14,594 nt of DNA from Clostridiales bacterium UBA7001 (GTDB lineage Bacteria; Bacillota; Clostridia; TANB77; CAG-508): assembly GCA_002449785.1 (NCBI GenBank), contig DJXP01000046.1, forward strand, positions 1 through 14,594. The letters run 5' to 3'. Shown piece by piece: positions 1-6,496 of this stretch (positions within the stretch are counted from its first letter, which is position 1; each line of letters starts with the position of its first letter). Below the pieces are notes generated by a model that was given only the letters and a program-made list of their open reading frames with translations, made no database searches and was not told the origin of the DNA. The translations under genes were made by a program, and so were the position numbers.

Positions 1-2
1 TA

Positions 3-146
3 CAAAATCTTTTAACAAACCCTAAAACAGGGGATAAAATCGATTGGGCTATTACAATGTTTTTAATTTCTTCTATAGGCTTAATTATAACAATCATTTT
101 GGGCTATAGAGAAAAGAAAAAAGAAGACATTGATAGTATAAATTAA
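3..146 (+). CDS. C-terminal end of a sortase-anchored surface protein (partial)
   Basis: Only the last 47 codons are in the window, and the frame is open to the left edge. The peptide contains NPKTGD (bases 18-35), then a hydrophobic stretch of about 20 residues (roughly AITMFLISSIGLIITIILG) and a short charged tail (YREKKKEDIDSIN). This order of NPxTG-type motif, membrane segment and basic tail is the classic cell-wall sorting signal cut by a sortase and linked to peptidoglycan. The protein is therefore very probably a wall-anchored surface protein. Its ectodomain lies outside the window, so its function is unknown. It sits 27 bases upstream of the TasA-like gene with no terminator between them, so the two may be co-transcribed. 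A sortase gene is not present in this window. Confidence 0.75.
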   Translation, partial: QNLLTNPKTGDKIDWAITMFLISSIGLIITIILGYREKKKEDIDSIN

Positions 147-173
147 TTTTTTTACACAAGAAAGGAGAAAAAA

Positions 174-800
174 ATGAGTAAAAGAAAATCAATAGCAGTT
201 GCTATAGTATTACTTTTAATATTATTAATTGGAGGAATGATGGCATTCTTCACAGATTCTGAGACTGCAACAAATGTATTTGAATTAGGAGAAGTAGATA
301 TTACATTATTGGAAGAACATTGGAATGCTGATAATGCAAAAAATTTACATCCAGGTGATGAAGTTAATAAAGATCCAGTTATAAAAAATGAAACAACATC
401 AACACCAGCATATGTTTTTGCAGAAGTTATAGTACCATGTTTTGATTCAGATGATGCTGATACAAATGTTGATACTCCATTATTTTCATTAAATACTATT
501 GGAGAAGGATGGACATTAATTAGCACATCAGAAATAAACCAAACAGATAAAACAATTACATATATATATGCATATGGAACAATTTCAGCAATGACATCTT
601 TAGCAGTAGAAGCATCTACACCTGCAGTATTTAGTAAGGTAACATTAAGTAACACTTTGACAAGCGCCCAAGCAGAAGCTGCTGGTAATACACATAATAT
701 AGTTGTTAATGCTTATGGTATACAAGCAGATAATTTAGGTACATCTGATCCATCTGCAGTTTTAGCTTTATTTAATAGAGATAGAAGTACAAATCCATAG
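174..800 (+). CDS. TasA/camelysin-like secreted protein with SipW-dependent signal peptide
   Basis: The 208-residue product starts with a basic N-terminus (MSKRK), a hydrophobic segment (residues 7-24) and the motif AFFTDSETATNVF (24-36), which is the hallmark of SipW-dependent signal peptides. Cleavage is expected near residue 24. The mature part shows TasA/camelysin features: HPGDEVNKDPVIKN (59-72), TPAYVFAEV (77-85) and a C-terminal VVNAYGIQADN (177-187). Family members form extracellular biofilm fibres (TasA) or are surface metalloprotease-like proteins (camelysin). No metal-protease motif is obvious here, so a structural or fibre subunit role is the better inference. An AAAGGAGA ribosome site lies at 161-168. 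The gene is directly followed by sipW, its likely processing peptidase, in the same transcription unit. Confidence 0.85.
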   Translation: MSKRKSIAVAIVLLLILLIGGMMAFFTDSETATNVFELGEVDITLLEEHWNADNAKNLHPGDEVNKDPVIKNETTSTPAYVFAEVIVPCFDSDDADTNVDTPLFSLNTIGEGWTLISTSEINQTDKTITYIYAYGTISAMTSLAVEASTPAVFSKVTLSNTLTSAQAEAAGNTHNIVVNAYGIQADNLGTSDPSAVLALFNRDRSTNP

Positions 801-831
801 TGATTAAATGTATATTAGTTAGAGGGGAACA

Positions 832-1329
832 ATGAATAAATTTATTAATGTCATCAAGGCATTTCTTGATGTCTTGATGACACTAATTTTAATTGTAGGT
901 GGTATATTTATTATTCTATATATAATAGGCATAGAACCATATGTTGTTGAAACTGGTTCAATGGAACCTGCAATAAAAAGAGGTAGTTTAAGTTTTATAA
1001 ATAAACATGTAAGCTATGAAAGCATAAAAGAAAAAGATATAATAGCATATACAACGCCTACTGGTAGTAAAGTAACACATAGAGCAATTATGATTACAGA
1101 TGATGGAATTGAAACACAGGGGGATAAAAATAATACTTCTGATGGTATTTCAACAACAAAAGGTAATTATATAGGAAAAAATATTTTCTCAATACCTAAA
1201 CTAGGATATGTTGTAAAAATAATACAAACTACAAGAGGTAGAGTGATATTAATTACTGTTATTATAGTTATCTTAGTGGCAGGATTTTTGTTAGATGATG
1301 GTAAAAAAGGAAAAAGAGAAAAAAAGTAA
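832..1329 (+). CDS. sipW: Signal peptidase I of the SipW (ER/archaeal) type
   Basis: This 165-residue membrane peptidase removes signal peptides from TasA/camelysin-type preproteins on the outer face of the membrane. Residues 11-34 form an N-terminal membrane segment. The catalytic Ser is S43 in TGSMEPAI. The general base is H83 in VTHRAI, a His where conventional bacterial enzymes have Lys, which marks the ER-type Ser-His class. The GDKNNTSDG box at 97-105 supplies the conserved Asp region. A second hydrophobic segment (139-154) and a basic tail (KKGKREKK) end the protein, a layout usual for SipW. The AGAGGGGAA ribosome site at 821-829 precedes the ATG. It lies 31 bases after the TasA-like gene, its presumed substrate. 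Confidence 0.9.
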   Translation: MNKFINVIKAFLDVLMTLILIVGGIFIILYIIGIEPYVVETGSMEPAIKRGSLSFINKHVSYESIKEKDIIAYTTPTGSKVTHRAIMITDDGIETQGDKNNTSDGISTTKGNYIGKNIFSIPKLGYVVKIIQTTRGRVILITVIIVILVAGFLLDDGKKGKREKK

Positions 1330-1336
1330 TATTATT

Positions 1337-1387
1337 CTAAGGCAATTTAGCCTTAGGCAAGAGTATTTATTATTAGAAGATACTTTT
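1337..1387 (+). promoter_or_regulatory. Two consecutive stem-loops between sipW and the InlB-repeat gene
   Basis: The first hairpin pairs CTAAGGC (1337-1343) with GCCTTAG (1350-1356) around a 6-base loop. The second pairs AAGAGTAT (1359-1366) with ATACTTTT (1380-1387), 8 bp with one G-U, around a 13-base loop. Neither has a clean T-run after it, although the second stem ends in TTTT. They could act as a leaky terminator or mRNA-processing/stability element that sets the ratio of the large adhesin to TasA-like protein and SipW. The pairing is seen in the sequence; the role is inferred. Confidence 0.4.
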
Positions 1388-1430
1388 GCTTAAAGTTAAA
1401 TCAAAGATATATAAGAAAGGAGGAATTAAA

Positions 1431-3683
1431 GTGATAAAAAAGAGAAGAAAATGGAGAAGACTAAAATTAAGTGGAAGACGTTATGACAAAAATTCAAAGA
1501 TAAAAATAAAACTTAATTATAAGACTTTGATTTTCATACTATTAATTGCTCTTGCTTATGTTGTAACTCAAAATACTAGTAAAATGTTTGCTTATTTTTC
1601 AGCACAAAAATCTGTAATTAATGGTTTTTCTATCGAAACATATACTATTACATATGAATATTATAAATATGATGAAAACAATAATTCCTCTGTACTTCAA
1701 GAAACTACAACAAGACAAGCATTTCCAAATGAAGCAGTTGAACTGGTTGGTAGCAATGAACTTGTAAACGATAATTCGTATTTAGTAGAATTTGATATTG
1801 ATGGAACAGTTTATGCAAATAATACATCATATACAATGCCAGAACATGATATTACAATTAAACAAAATTACTATAAGAAATTTTATAATGTAGTATTTGA
1901 TAGTAATGGTGGCTCTGGAAGTATGGACAATCAAAAATTTGTGTATGGCACCTCTCAAGCATTAAGTACAAATTTATTTACTAGAGAAAACCATATTTTC
2001 ACAGGATGGAATACTTCAGCTGATGGACAAGGTGATTTATATTTAAATGAGCAAACTGTTAATAATCTTACAGAAACACATAATGGTGTAGTTACATTAT
2101 ATGCTCAGTGGAGAGAAGGTAGTGAAGTTTTTATTAAATATCATTATGGGGATTCAATAGTTTTTGATGGACATACAATTTTAAATGCTGGTGTTAATTT
2201 ATTTACAGCTGAAACTAGAAATATAGATTTTGAAATAACAGTAGATGTTGATGATTATGAATATATAACAGGACAAAATTCAAATTATAATACAATTCTT
2301 TCTAGTATGGATGAAAATGGTTCACCGTTTTCAGGTTTTGTAATAAGAGGGACTAAAAATCAAGATGCTGATGTGATTTCTGTATATAGAAATGCTAATA
2401 CGCTAAAACAAAATACATTATATGATGCATTTGTTGGTTCAGAATTAAACTTTAAAGGAATAACATTAGCTAGAATGGGAGAAGATTTATATGGAGCAGT
2501 AAAAACTTTAAATAATTCTAACCCAAGTTTAGAACTTCTATCATCATATTCTTCTGTTGCAAGTTTTACTGCACCAGTAACTTTTGGAGCAACAATAAAT
2601 AAAGGTGAAATTCAAAGATTTCTTAAAGGAACTTTATCTAATATAACATTAACAAATAAATATAATATTGATGATTTAACATCACCAATTGTTTTACCTA
2701 CACCATCAAGAACAGGATATATTTTTAAAGGTTGGTATAGTGATCCTGGATTTACAAATTTAATAGGAATAGGTGGAAGTCATTATAATCTTACAAATGA
2801 TATAACATTATATGCAAAATGGATAACTGAAGAAGAAGATATTGTTACTGAATACGTTTATAACGGAGAAATGATTTTTAATGGTACAAATTATATAAAT
2901 ACAGAAATGTATTTATATAATGAATCTAATTTTAATAAAAACTTTTATATTTCATTTAATATTGTAGAATTTGATAAAAATAATAATATTCATCAAAATA
3001 CAATAATGAGTGCAATGAAAGAAGTAAACCCTTGGCCAGGCCATGTATTTAAATATATTGTTGATGGTAATAAAAAAGTTTTTAGAATTGATTCTAATAG
3101 CCCAACTCGTATAAAAATAGAGGTGCCGACAACTATTACTAATTTTAGAATGTTAAGAATAAATCATAACCTTTATTATAGCGTTGATGGTGGAAATTTC
3201 ATACTTGTAAATGATTACTCAAACTTTACAAGATATTTTGATGTACCTCTTACATTTGGTGCAAGTATAGATGGTAATGGAAATATTTGGAGATATTTTA
3301 AAGGAACATTATCAGATATAGAAGCTAGATTTATTAGTGATGATGCAACAGTTAGTGATTATGAACAGTCAAATTCTAATAATAATTCAAATAATATGAT
3401 GAATTCTTTTAGTGCTAATAATACACTATTAGAAAAAAATACATTAAATAATATAGAAAATACGATTTCAAATAATGAAAACGTTATAAATAATACTGTA
3501 AGTAATACATTAACTAATAATACACCTAATACATTAACTAATACAGTTAATAATACAGCAACTAATACTACAAATACAGTTAATACAAATACAACGACAA
3601 ATATGAGTACAAATACTAATACTAGTACAAATACTTCTGAAGTGTCAAATACTAATGAAGTTGAAAATACTGTTGGAGAATAA
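1431..3683 (+). CDS. Large secreted surface protein with InlB B-repeats, two LamG-like modules and an Asn/Thr-rich tail
   Basis: The 750-residue product is read from GTG at 1431, because AAAGGAGG (1416-1423) lies 7 bases upstream; a longer TTG-started frame has no such site. A very basic N-terminus (1-31) leads into a membrane/signal segment (32-46) and FAYFSAQKSVINGF (53-66), which aligns in spacing with the SipW-type motif of the TasA-like protein. Residues 151-228 and 418-466 are InlB/Listeria-Bacteroides B-repeats (TGWNTSADGQ, YAQW; KGWYSDPGF, YAKW). Two related modules (about 231-407 and 473-634) resemble LamG/concanavalin-like folds and both end in FGA-I...F-KGTLS-I. From residue 646 the chain is mainly Asn and Thr and ends with no wall anchor or membrane segment. 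The role is probably adhesion or matrix formation; the ligand is unknown. Confidence 0.8.
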   Translation: MIKKRRKWRRLKLSGRRYDKNSKIKIKLNYKTLIFILLIALAYVVTQNTSKMFAYFSAQKSVINGFSIETYTITYEYYKYDENNNSSVLQETTTRQAFPNEAVELVGSNELVNDNSYLVEFDIDGTVYANNTSYTMPEHDITIKQNYYKKFYNVVFDSNGGSGSMDNQKFVYGTSQALSTNLFTRENHIFTGWNTSADGQGDLYLNEQTVNNLTETHNGVVTLYAQWREGSEVFIKYHYGDSIVFDGHTILNAGVNLFTAETRNIDFEITVDVDDYEYITGQNSNYNTILSSMDENGSPFSGFVIRGTKNQDADVISVYRNANTLKQNTLYDAFVGSELNFKGITLARMGEDLYGAVKTLNNSNPSLELLSSYSSVASFTAPVTFGATINKGEIQRFLKGTLSNITLTNKYNIDDLTSPIVLPTPSRTGYIFKGWYSDPGFTNLIGIGGSHYNLTNDITLYAKWITEEEDIVTEYVYNGEMIFNGTNYINTEMYLYNESNFNKNFYISFNIVEFDKNNNIHQNTIMSAMKEVNPWPGHVFKYIVDGNKKVFRIDSNSPTRIKIEVPTTITNFRMLRINHNLYYSVDGGNFILVNDYSNFTRYFDVPLTFGASIDGNGNIWRYFKGTLSDIEARFISDDATVSDYEQSNSNNNSNNMMNSFSANNTLLEKNTLNNIENTISNNENVINNTVSNTLTNNTPNTLTNTVNNTATNTTNTVNTNTTTNMSTNTNTSTNTSEVSNTNEVENTVGE
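2121..3332 (+). repeat. Duplicated LamG-like protein module within the surface protein
   Basis: Module A (2121-2651, residues 231-407) and module B (2847-3332, residues 473-634) share several landmarks. Each opens with a Tyr-rich strand and I-FDG or I-FNG. Each then has a ten-residue spaced E/N-rich strand, an NTI-S-M core and PVTFGATI or PLTFGASI. Each closes with RFLKGTLSNI or RYFKGTLSDI. A B-repeat separates the copies, so the unit of duplication may be B-repeat plus LamG. The identity is visible at protein level and has diverged at DNA level, so the duplication is old. Confidence 0.6.
3366..3680 (+). repeat. Low-complexity Asn/Thr tail (AAT/ACA-type codon repeats)
   Basis: The last 105 codons of the surface protein encode about 36 Asn and 26 Thr by hand count, mostly as alternating AAT and ACA/ACT codons. 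Such tails are seen as flexible stalks or glycosylated linkers. Here the tail is terminal and is not followed by a sorting signal. The repetitive DNA may be prone to length change by slippage. Confidence 0.7.
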
Positions 3684-3702
3684 GAATTAATTTATTTTAT
3701 AT

Positions 3703-3731
3703 AAAAGAGCATTTTTTTAAGATGCTCTTTT
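3703..3731 (+). terminator. Intrinsic terminator after the surface module
   Basis: AAAAGAGCAT (3703-3712) pairs perfectly with ATGCTCTTTT (3722-3731), a 10-bp stem with a 9-base loop. The A-run and T-run are part of the stem, so it could work in both directions. It separates the surface operon from the kinase promoter at 3758. Confidence 0.85.
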
Positions 3732-3757
3732 ATTGTTACAGTTTTTTTACAAATTGC

Positions 3758-3786
3758 TTGAATTAATATTTCCTTAAGGTTATAAT
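3758..3786 (+). promoter_or_regulatory. Sigma-A-type promoter for the sensor kinase operon
   Basis: TTGAAT (3758-3763), a 17-base spacer, and TATAAT (3781-3786). Transcription would start near 3793, leaving a leader of about 44 bases before the ATG at 3837. Confidence 0.75.
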
Positions 3787-3836
3787 ATAAAAGAAGAATT
3801 TTAAAAATTATATAATAGGAGCATTAGGAGAAAAGG

Positions 3837-5339
3837 ATGTTAAAGAGTATACAAATAAAAATTGTTATAGCTTTTGGAATAATCGGATTTATTGTAATTT
3901 CGGCTTTAAGTGTGACATATATATATAATTTAGAAAATATAAAAACTGAAATATCATACAATTTAGAAAAAGAACAAGTACTTAATATTATTGAGAACCA
4001 AATATATCAGGCTAAACTAATAAGTGTGATATATCTTGTTGGATTTATTGCTTTAATGATAATAATGGCAATATTTGTTTCTAAAGTTATAATTTCGCCA
4101 ATATCTAAATTAGTTAAAAGTGCCGAACAAGTAACAAAAGAAAAACATGTAAAAGCATTAGGAGATGGGAAGAAAAAGAATGAAATCACAGAACTTGCTT
4201 TTGCATTTGATTCTATTAATAATGAATTAAAAGAAAACTTAAAAGAAGCTAACAGACAAAAGAAACAAATGGAGACAATATTACTTCATATGACAGATGG
4301 AATTATTGCATTTGATATAGAAGGAAATATTATTCATATAAATCCGGCTGCTACTACTTTTTTGAATTTAAATGGTGAAAAAAACTTTGATGATATTTTT
4401 AATAAATATAATGTTGATATTAATTTAGAAAAAATAATTTATTTAGACAATTGGACATCTTCTGAACAAAAAATAAATGTTGGAGATAGGACAATAAATT
4501 TATTTTTTGCACCATTTAAAAATGAAAATGATAGACCAGATGGATTAATTGTTGTAATTCAAGATATTACAGAACATGTAAAATTGGATTCGATGAGAAA
4601 AAGATTTGTAGCAGATGTATCTCACGAACTTAAAACTCCTATTACTTCAATAATGGGATATTCAGAAACATTAATTGAGAATGAAGTTGATGAAGAAACA
4701 AATAAAAAGTTTTTAGAAAGAATATCTGCTGAAGCAGCAAGAATGGCAAAACTTGTTAGTGACTTATTAACATTATCAAAATATGATAGGTCTAAAATAA
4801 ATACCGAAAAAACAGAATTTGATTTAGGAGAACTTGTAAAATATACTTTTGATGGTCTTGATTTAGAAATGAAAAAGAAAAAACAAAATGGTGAATGTTT
4901 TGTTACATCAAATGTTCCTCCTGTTTATGCTGATAAAAATGGAATTGAAAGAGTAATTCTAAATATATTAACTAATGCTATAAAATATACACCTGAAAAT
5001 GGAAACATTAAAGTCTATGTGGGTTTTGTATATAATGATGCATATATAAAAATTATAGATACAGGAATTGGAATACCAAAGGAAGATTTAGATAAAATAT
5101 TTGAGAGATTTTATAGAGTAGATACAGCGCGTACAAGAGAAATGGGAGGAACTGGACTTGGACTTTCTATTGCTAAAGAAATATTAGATCAAAATAATGG
5201 AATGATAGATATAAAAAGTGAGCCTGGAAAAGGAACAGAGGTCGTAATAAGAATTCCAACAAAACAAGGGAAGACAATAAAAGAAGTTAAAGAAACTGAA
5301 TTTGATAATAATCGAGTAAATATAAATGCAGAAGGATAG
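3837..5339 (+). CDS. Membrane sensor histidine kinase, WalK/PhoR-like (HAMP-PAS-HisKA-HATPase)
   Basis: This 500-residue two-component sensor autophosphorylates on His and would pass the phosphate to a response regulator. The domains in order are: TM1 (about 8-29), a very short outside loop (30-60), TM2 (61-83), HAMP (84-136), PAS (about 143-250), HisKA with H263 in DVSHELKTPI, and HATPase_c. The ATPase shows the N box N380 (LNILTNAIKYT), G1 DTGIGIP (408-414), F box ERFYR (423-427) and G2 GGTGLGLS (437-444). All catalytic boxes are intact. The 31-residue loop is too small for a classical extracellular ligand domain, so sensing is probably through the membrane or the PAS. No response regulator lies beside it: a terminator and promoter precede it and a non-regulator gene follows. 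The cognate regulator is probably elsewhere. Confidence 0.92.
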   Translation: MLKSIQIKIVIAFGIIGFIVISALSVTYIYNLENIKTEISYNLEKEQVLNIIENQIYQAKLISVIYLVGFIALMIIMAIFVSKVIISPISKLVKSAEQVTKEKHVKALGDGKKKNEITELAFAFDSINNELKENLKEANRQKKQMETILLHMTDGIIAFDIEGNIIHINPAATTFLNLNGEKNFDDIFNKYNVDINLEKIIYLDNWTSSEQKINVGDRTINLFFAPFKNENDRPDGLIVVIQDITEHVKLDSMRKRFVADVSHELKTPITSIMGYSETLIENEVDEETNKKFLERISAEAARMAKLVSDLLTLSKYDRSKINTEKTEFDLGELVKYTFDGLDLEMKKKKQNGECFVTSNVPPVYADKNGIERVILNILTNAIKYTPENGNIKVYVGFVYNDAYIKIIDTGIGIPKEDLDKIFERFYRVDTARTREMGGTGLGLSIAKEILDQNNGMIDIKSEPGKGTEVVIRIPTKQGKTIKEVKETEFDNNRVNINAEG

Positions 5340-5349
5340 GAGTATTTTA

Positions 5350-6426
5350 ATGAAAAAGTTAAAAAATCTAATTATTATTGTTATACTTTTTATAATTCAT
5401 GCAAACATAAGTTATGGAACTGTAGCTGAAAAATATACTGTTTCAAAAGCTAAAAATAATGGGAAAATGTTATTCCTTTTAATTGGTTTGGCTTTGATTT
5501 GTATGGTTTTATTTTTAGGATATAAAATGGATAAAATGGAAGAAACTATTGATAGAAAAAAGAAGTATAAAAAAGAGAAAAAAGAAATAATTCTATCTGA
5601 AAGAGATATAATAGAAAATGATGATGAAAAAATATCTGAAATTGAAATGGATAAAGCAGATGAATATAATAATCAATTAGAAAATATAATTGAAAAAGAA
5701 GATGAAAGTGTAGAAGAAAGAAAAATTGAAAATCAAGAATTAGATCTTATATCAAATATTTTTAATAATAAAGATAATGATATAAAAATATCTGTAAAAG
5801 GATATGATTACGATTTAGAAAATGATATAGATTTAGTAGATATTGAAAATACTATAAAGGCTGCAAATATTAAAAAATATACTAGAAAAAAAGATTTAAA
5901 AGAAGTTAAAGAAAATAATGAAGAAAAATTTGAAGAAACTACAATTAAACATTATACGAGAAAAATAAATACTGATACAAAAGAAAAAAAGACAAAAAGA
6001 TATACTAGAAAAATACAAAAAAGTGATGATATTGATGACAATACTGATGTGATATTAGAAGATATAATAGATAATCAAATTGAAAGTACGAATAAAACTA
6101 ATAATGTTGATGAAAACAATTTTTTGGATAAAATAGTAGATTTAGATATTATTAAAGAAGAATCTGAGACCCAAAGTAAGCCAAAATCAAAAAGAGGAAG
6201 GAAACCTAAAAAAGAGACTGAATCTAAGGATAAAGAAATAGAAGAATTACCAAAATCAAGAAGAGGAAGAAAACCTAAAGCAGAAACTAAGGATAAAAAA
6301 GTAGAAGAAAAGCCTAAAGCTAAAAGAGGAAGAAAACCTAAAATTAAAACAGAAGAAGAAGAATTAAGACAGGCAATTGAAATGTTGCCAAAGTCAAGAA
6401 GAGGAAGAAAACCTAAGGCTAAATGA
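5350..6426 (+). CDS. Unrecognised two-TM protein with long charged tail and four AT-hook-like RGRKPK motifs
   Basis: I do not recognise a family. The 358-residue reading starts at ATG 5350, because AGGAG (5338-5342) lies 7 bases upstream and this avoids overlap with the kinase stop; an in-frame start at 5326 adds 8 residues. Residues 4-18 form a signal-like hydrophobic segment and 39-57 a second one, followed by a strongly basic stretch (YKMDK...DRKKKYKKEKK). The positive-inside rule therefore puts the remaining 300 residues in the cytoplasm. That tail is acidic and Lys-rich, with YTRK at 177, 202 and 218, and RGRKPK at 282-287, 305-310, 326-331 and 351-356. The last motif lies almost at the C-terminus. 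AT-hook-like motifs bind the minor groove of AT-rich DNA, so membrane-nucleoid tethering is a possible role. It is co-transcribed with the kinase (10-base gap). Low complexity makes homology calls unreliable. Confidence 0.75.
   Translation: MKKLKNLIIIVILFIIHANISYGTVAEKYTVSKAKNNGKMLFLLIGLALICMVLFLGYKMDKMEETIDRKKKYKKEKKEIILSERDIIENDDEKISEIEMDKADEYNNQLENIIEKEDESVEERKIENQELDLISNIFNNKDNDIKISVKGYDYDLENDIDLVDIENTIKAANIKKYTRKKDLKEVKENNEEKFEETTIKHYTRKINTDTKEKKTKRYTRKIQKSDDIDDNTDVILEDIIDNQIESTNKTNNVDENNFLDKIVDLDIIKEESETQSKPKSKRGRKPKKETESKDKEIEELPKSRRGRKPKAETKDKKVEEKPKAKRGRKPKIKTEEEELRQAIEMLPKSRRGRKPKAK
6181..6417 (+). repeat. Four degenerate repeats encoding PK-(S/A)-(K/R)-RGRKPK
   Basis: Each copy reads PKSKRGRKPK, PKSRRGRKPK, PKAKRGRKPK or PKSRRGRKPK at residues 278-287, 301-310, 322-331 and 347-356. 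The spacing is 23, 21 and 25 residues, with Glu/Lys-rich linkers such as KETESKDKEIEE. The core differs from the canonical AT-hook (RGRP) by a Lys between Arg and Pro. Confidence 0.8.
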
Positions 6427-6435
6427 TAATAATAC

Positions 6436-6464
6436 TTGAAAAATACCGCAAATTAATGTATAAT
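6436..6464 (+). promoter_or_regulatory. Sigma-A-type promoter for the lepB-holB-ricT-ferredoxin operon
   Basis: TTGAAA (6436-6441), a 17-base spacer, and TATAAT (6459-6464). It starts 10 bases after the stop of the AT-hook-like gene, with no obvious terminator between, so read-through from upstream is also possible. Confidence 0.8.
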
Positions 6465-6496
6465 TCATAAGAAATTATAGTAGAAAGGCAATACTA

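Noticed and set aside
152..655. Minus-strand open frame of 167 codons opposite the TasA-like gene
   Set aside because: It is a shadow of the TasA-like gene, with low-complexity Ser/Val content and no family motif; the + strand gene is clearly recognised.
1386..1415. TTGCTT with TATAAG as a promoter for the InlB-repeat gene
   Set aside because: The spacer is 18 bases and the predicted start would fall inside the ribosome site, giving a transcript without a usable leader.
1386..1430. Extra 15 N-terminal codons from a TTG for the InlB-repeat protein
   Set aside because: No ribosome site precedes the TTG and it lies in the second hairpin, whereas AAAGGAGG sits at the right distance from GTG 1431.
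3366..3680. AAT/ACA repeats as a CRISPR array or DNA satellite
   Set aside because: The repeats are in frame, have no constant repeat-spacer structure and simply encode an Asn/Thr-rich tail.
3754..3786. TTGCTT (3754-3759) as the -35 box for the kinase promoter
   Set aside because: The spacer to TATAAT would be 21 bases; TTGAAT at 3758 with 17 bases is a better fit.
6424..6432. TGA TAA at the end of the RGRKPK gene as a hint of TGA being read as Trp
   Set aside because: Trp codons in the window are TGG and no conserved gene contains an in-frame TGA, so the standard code holds.
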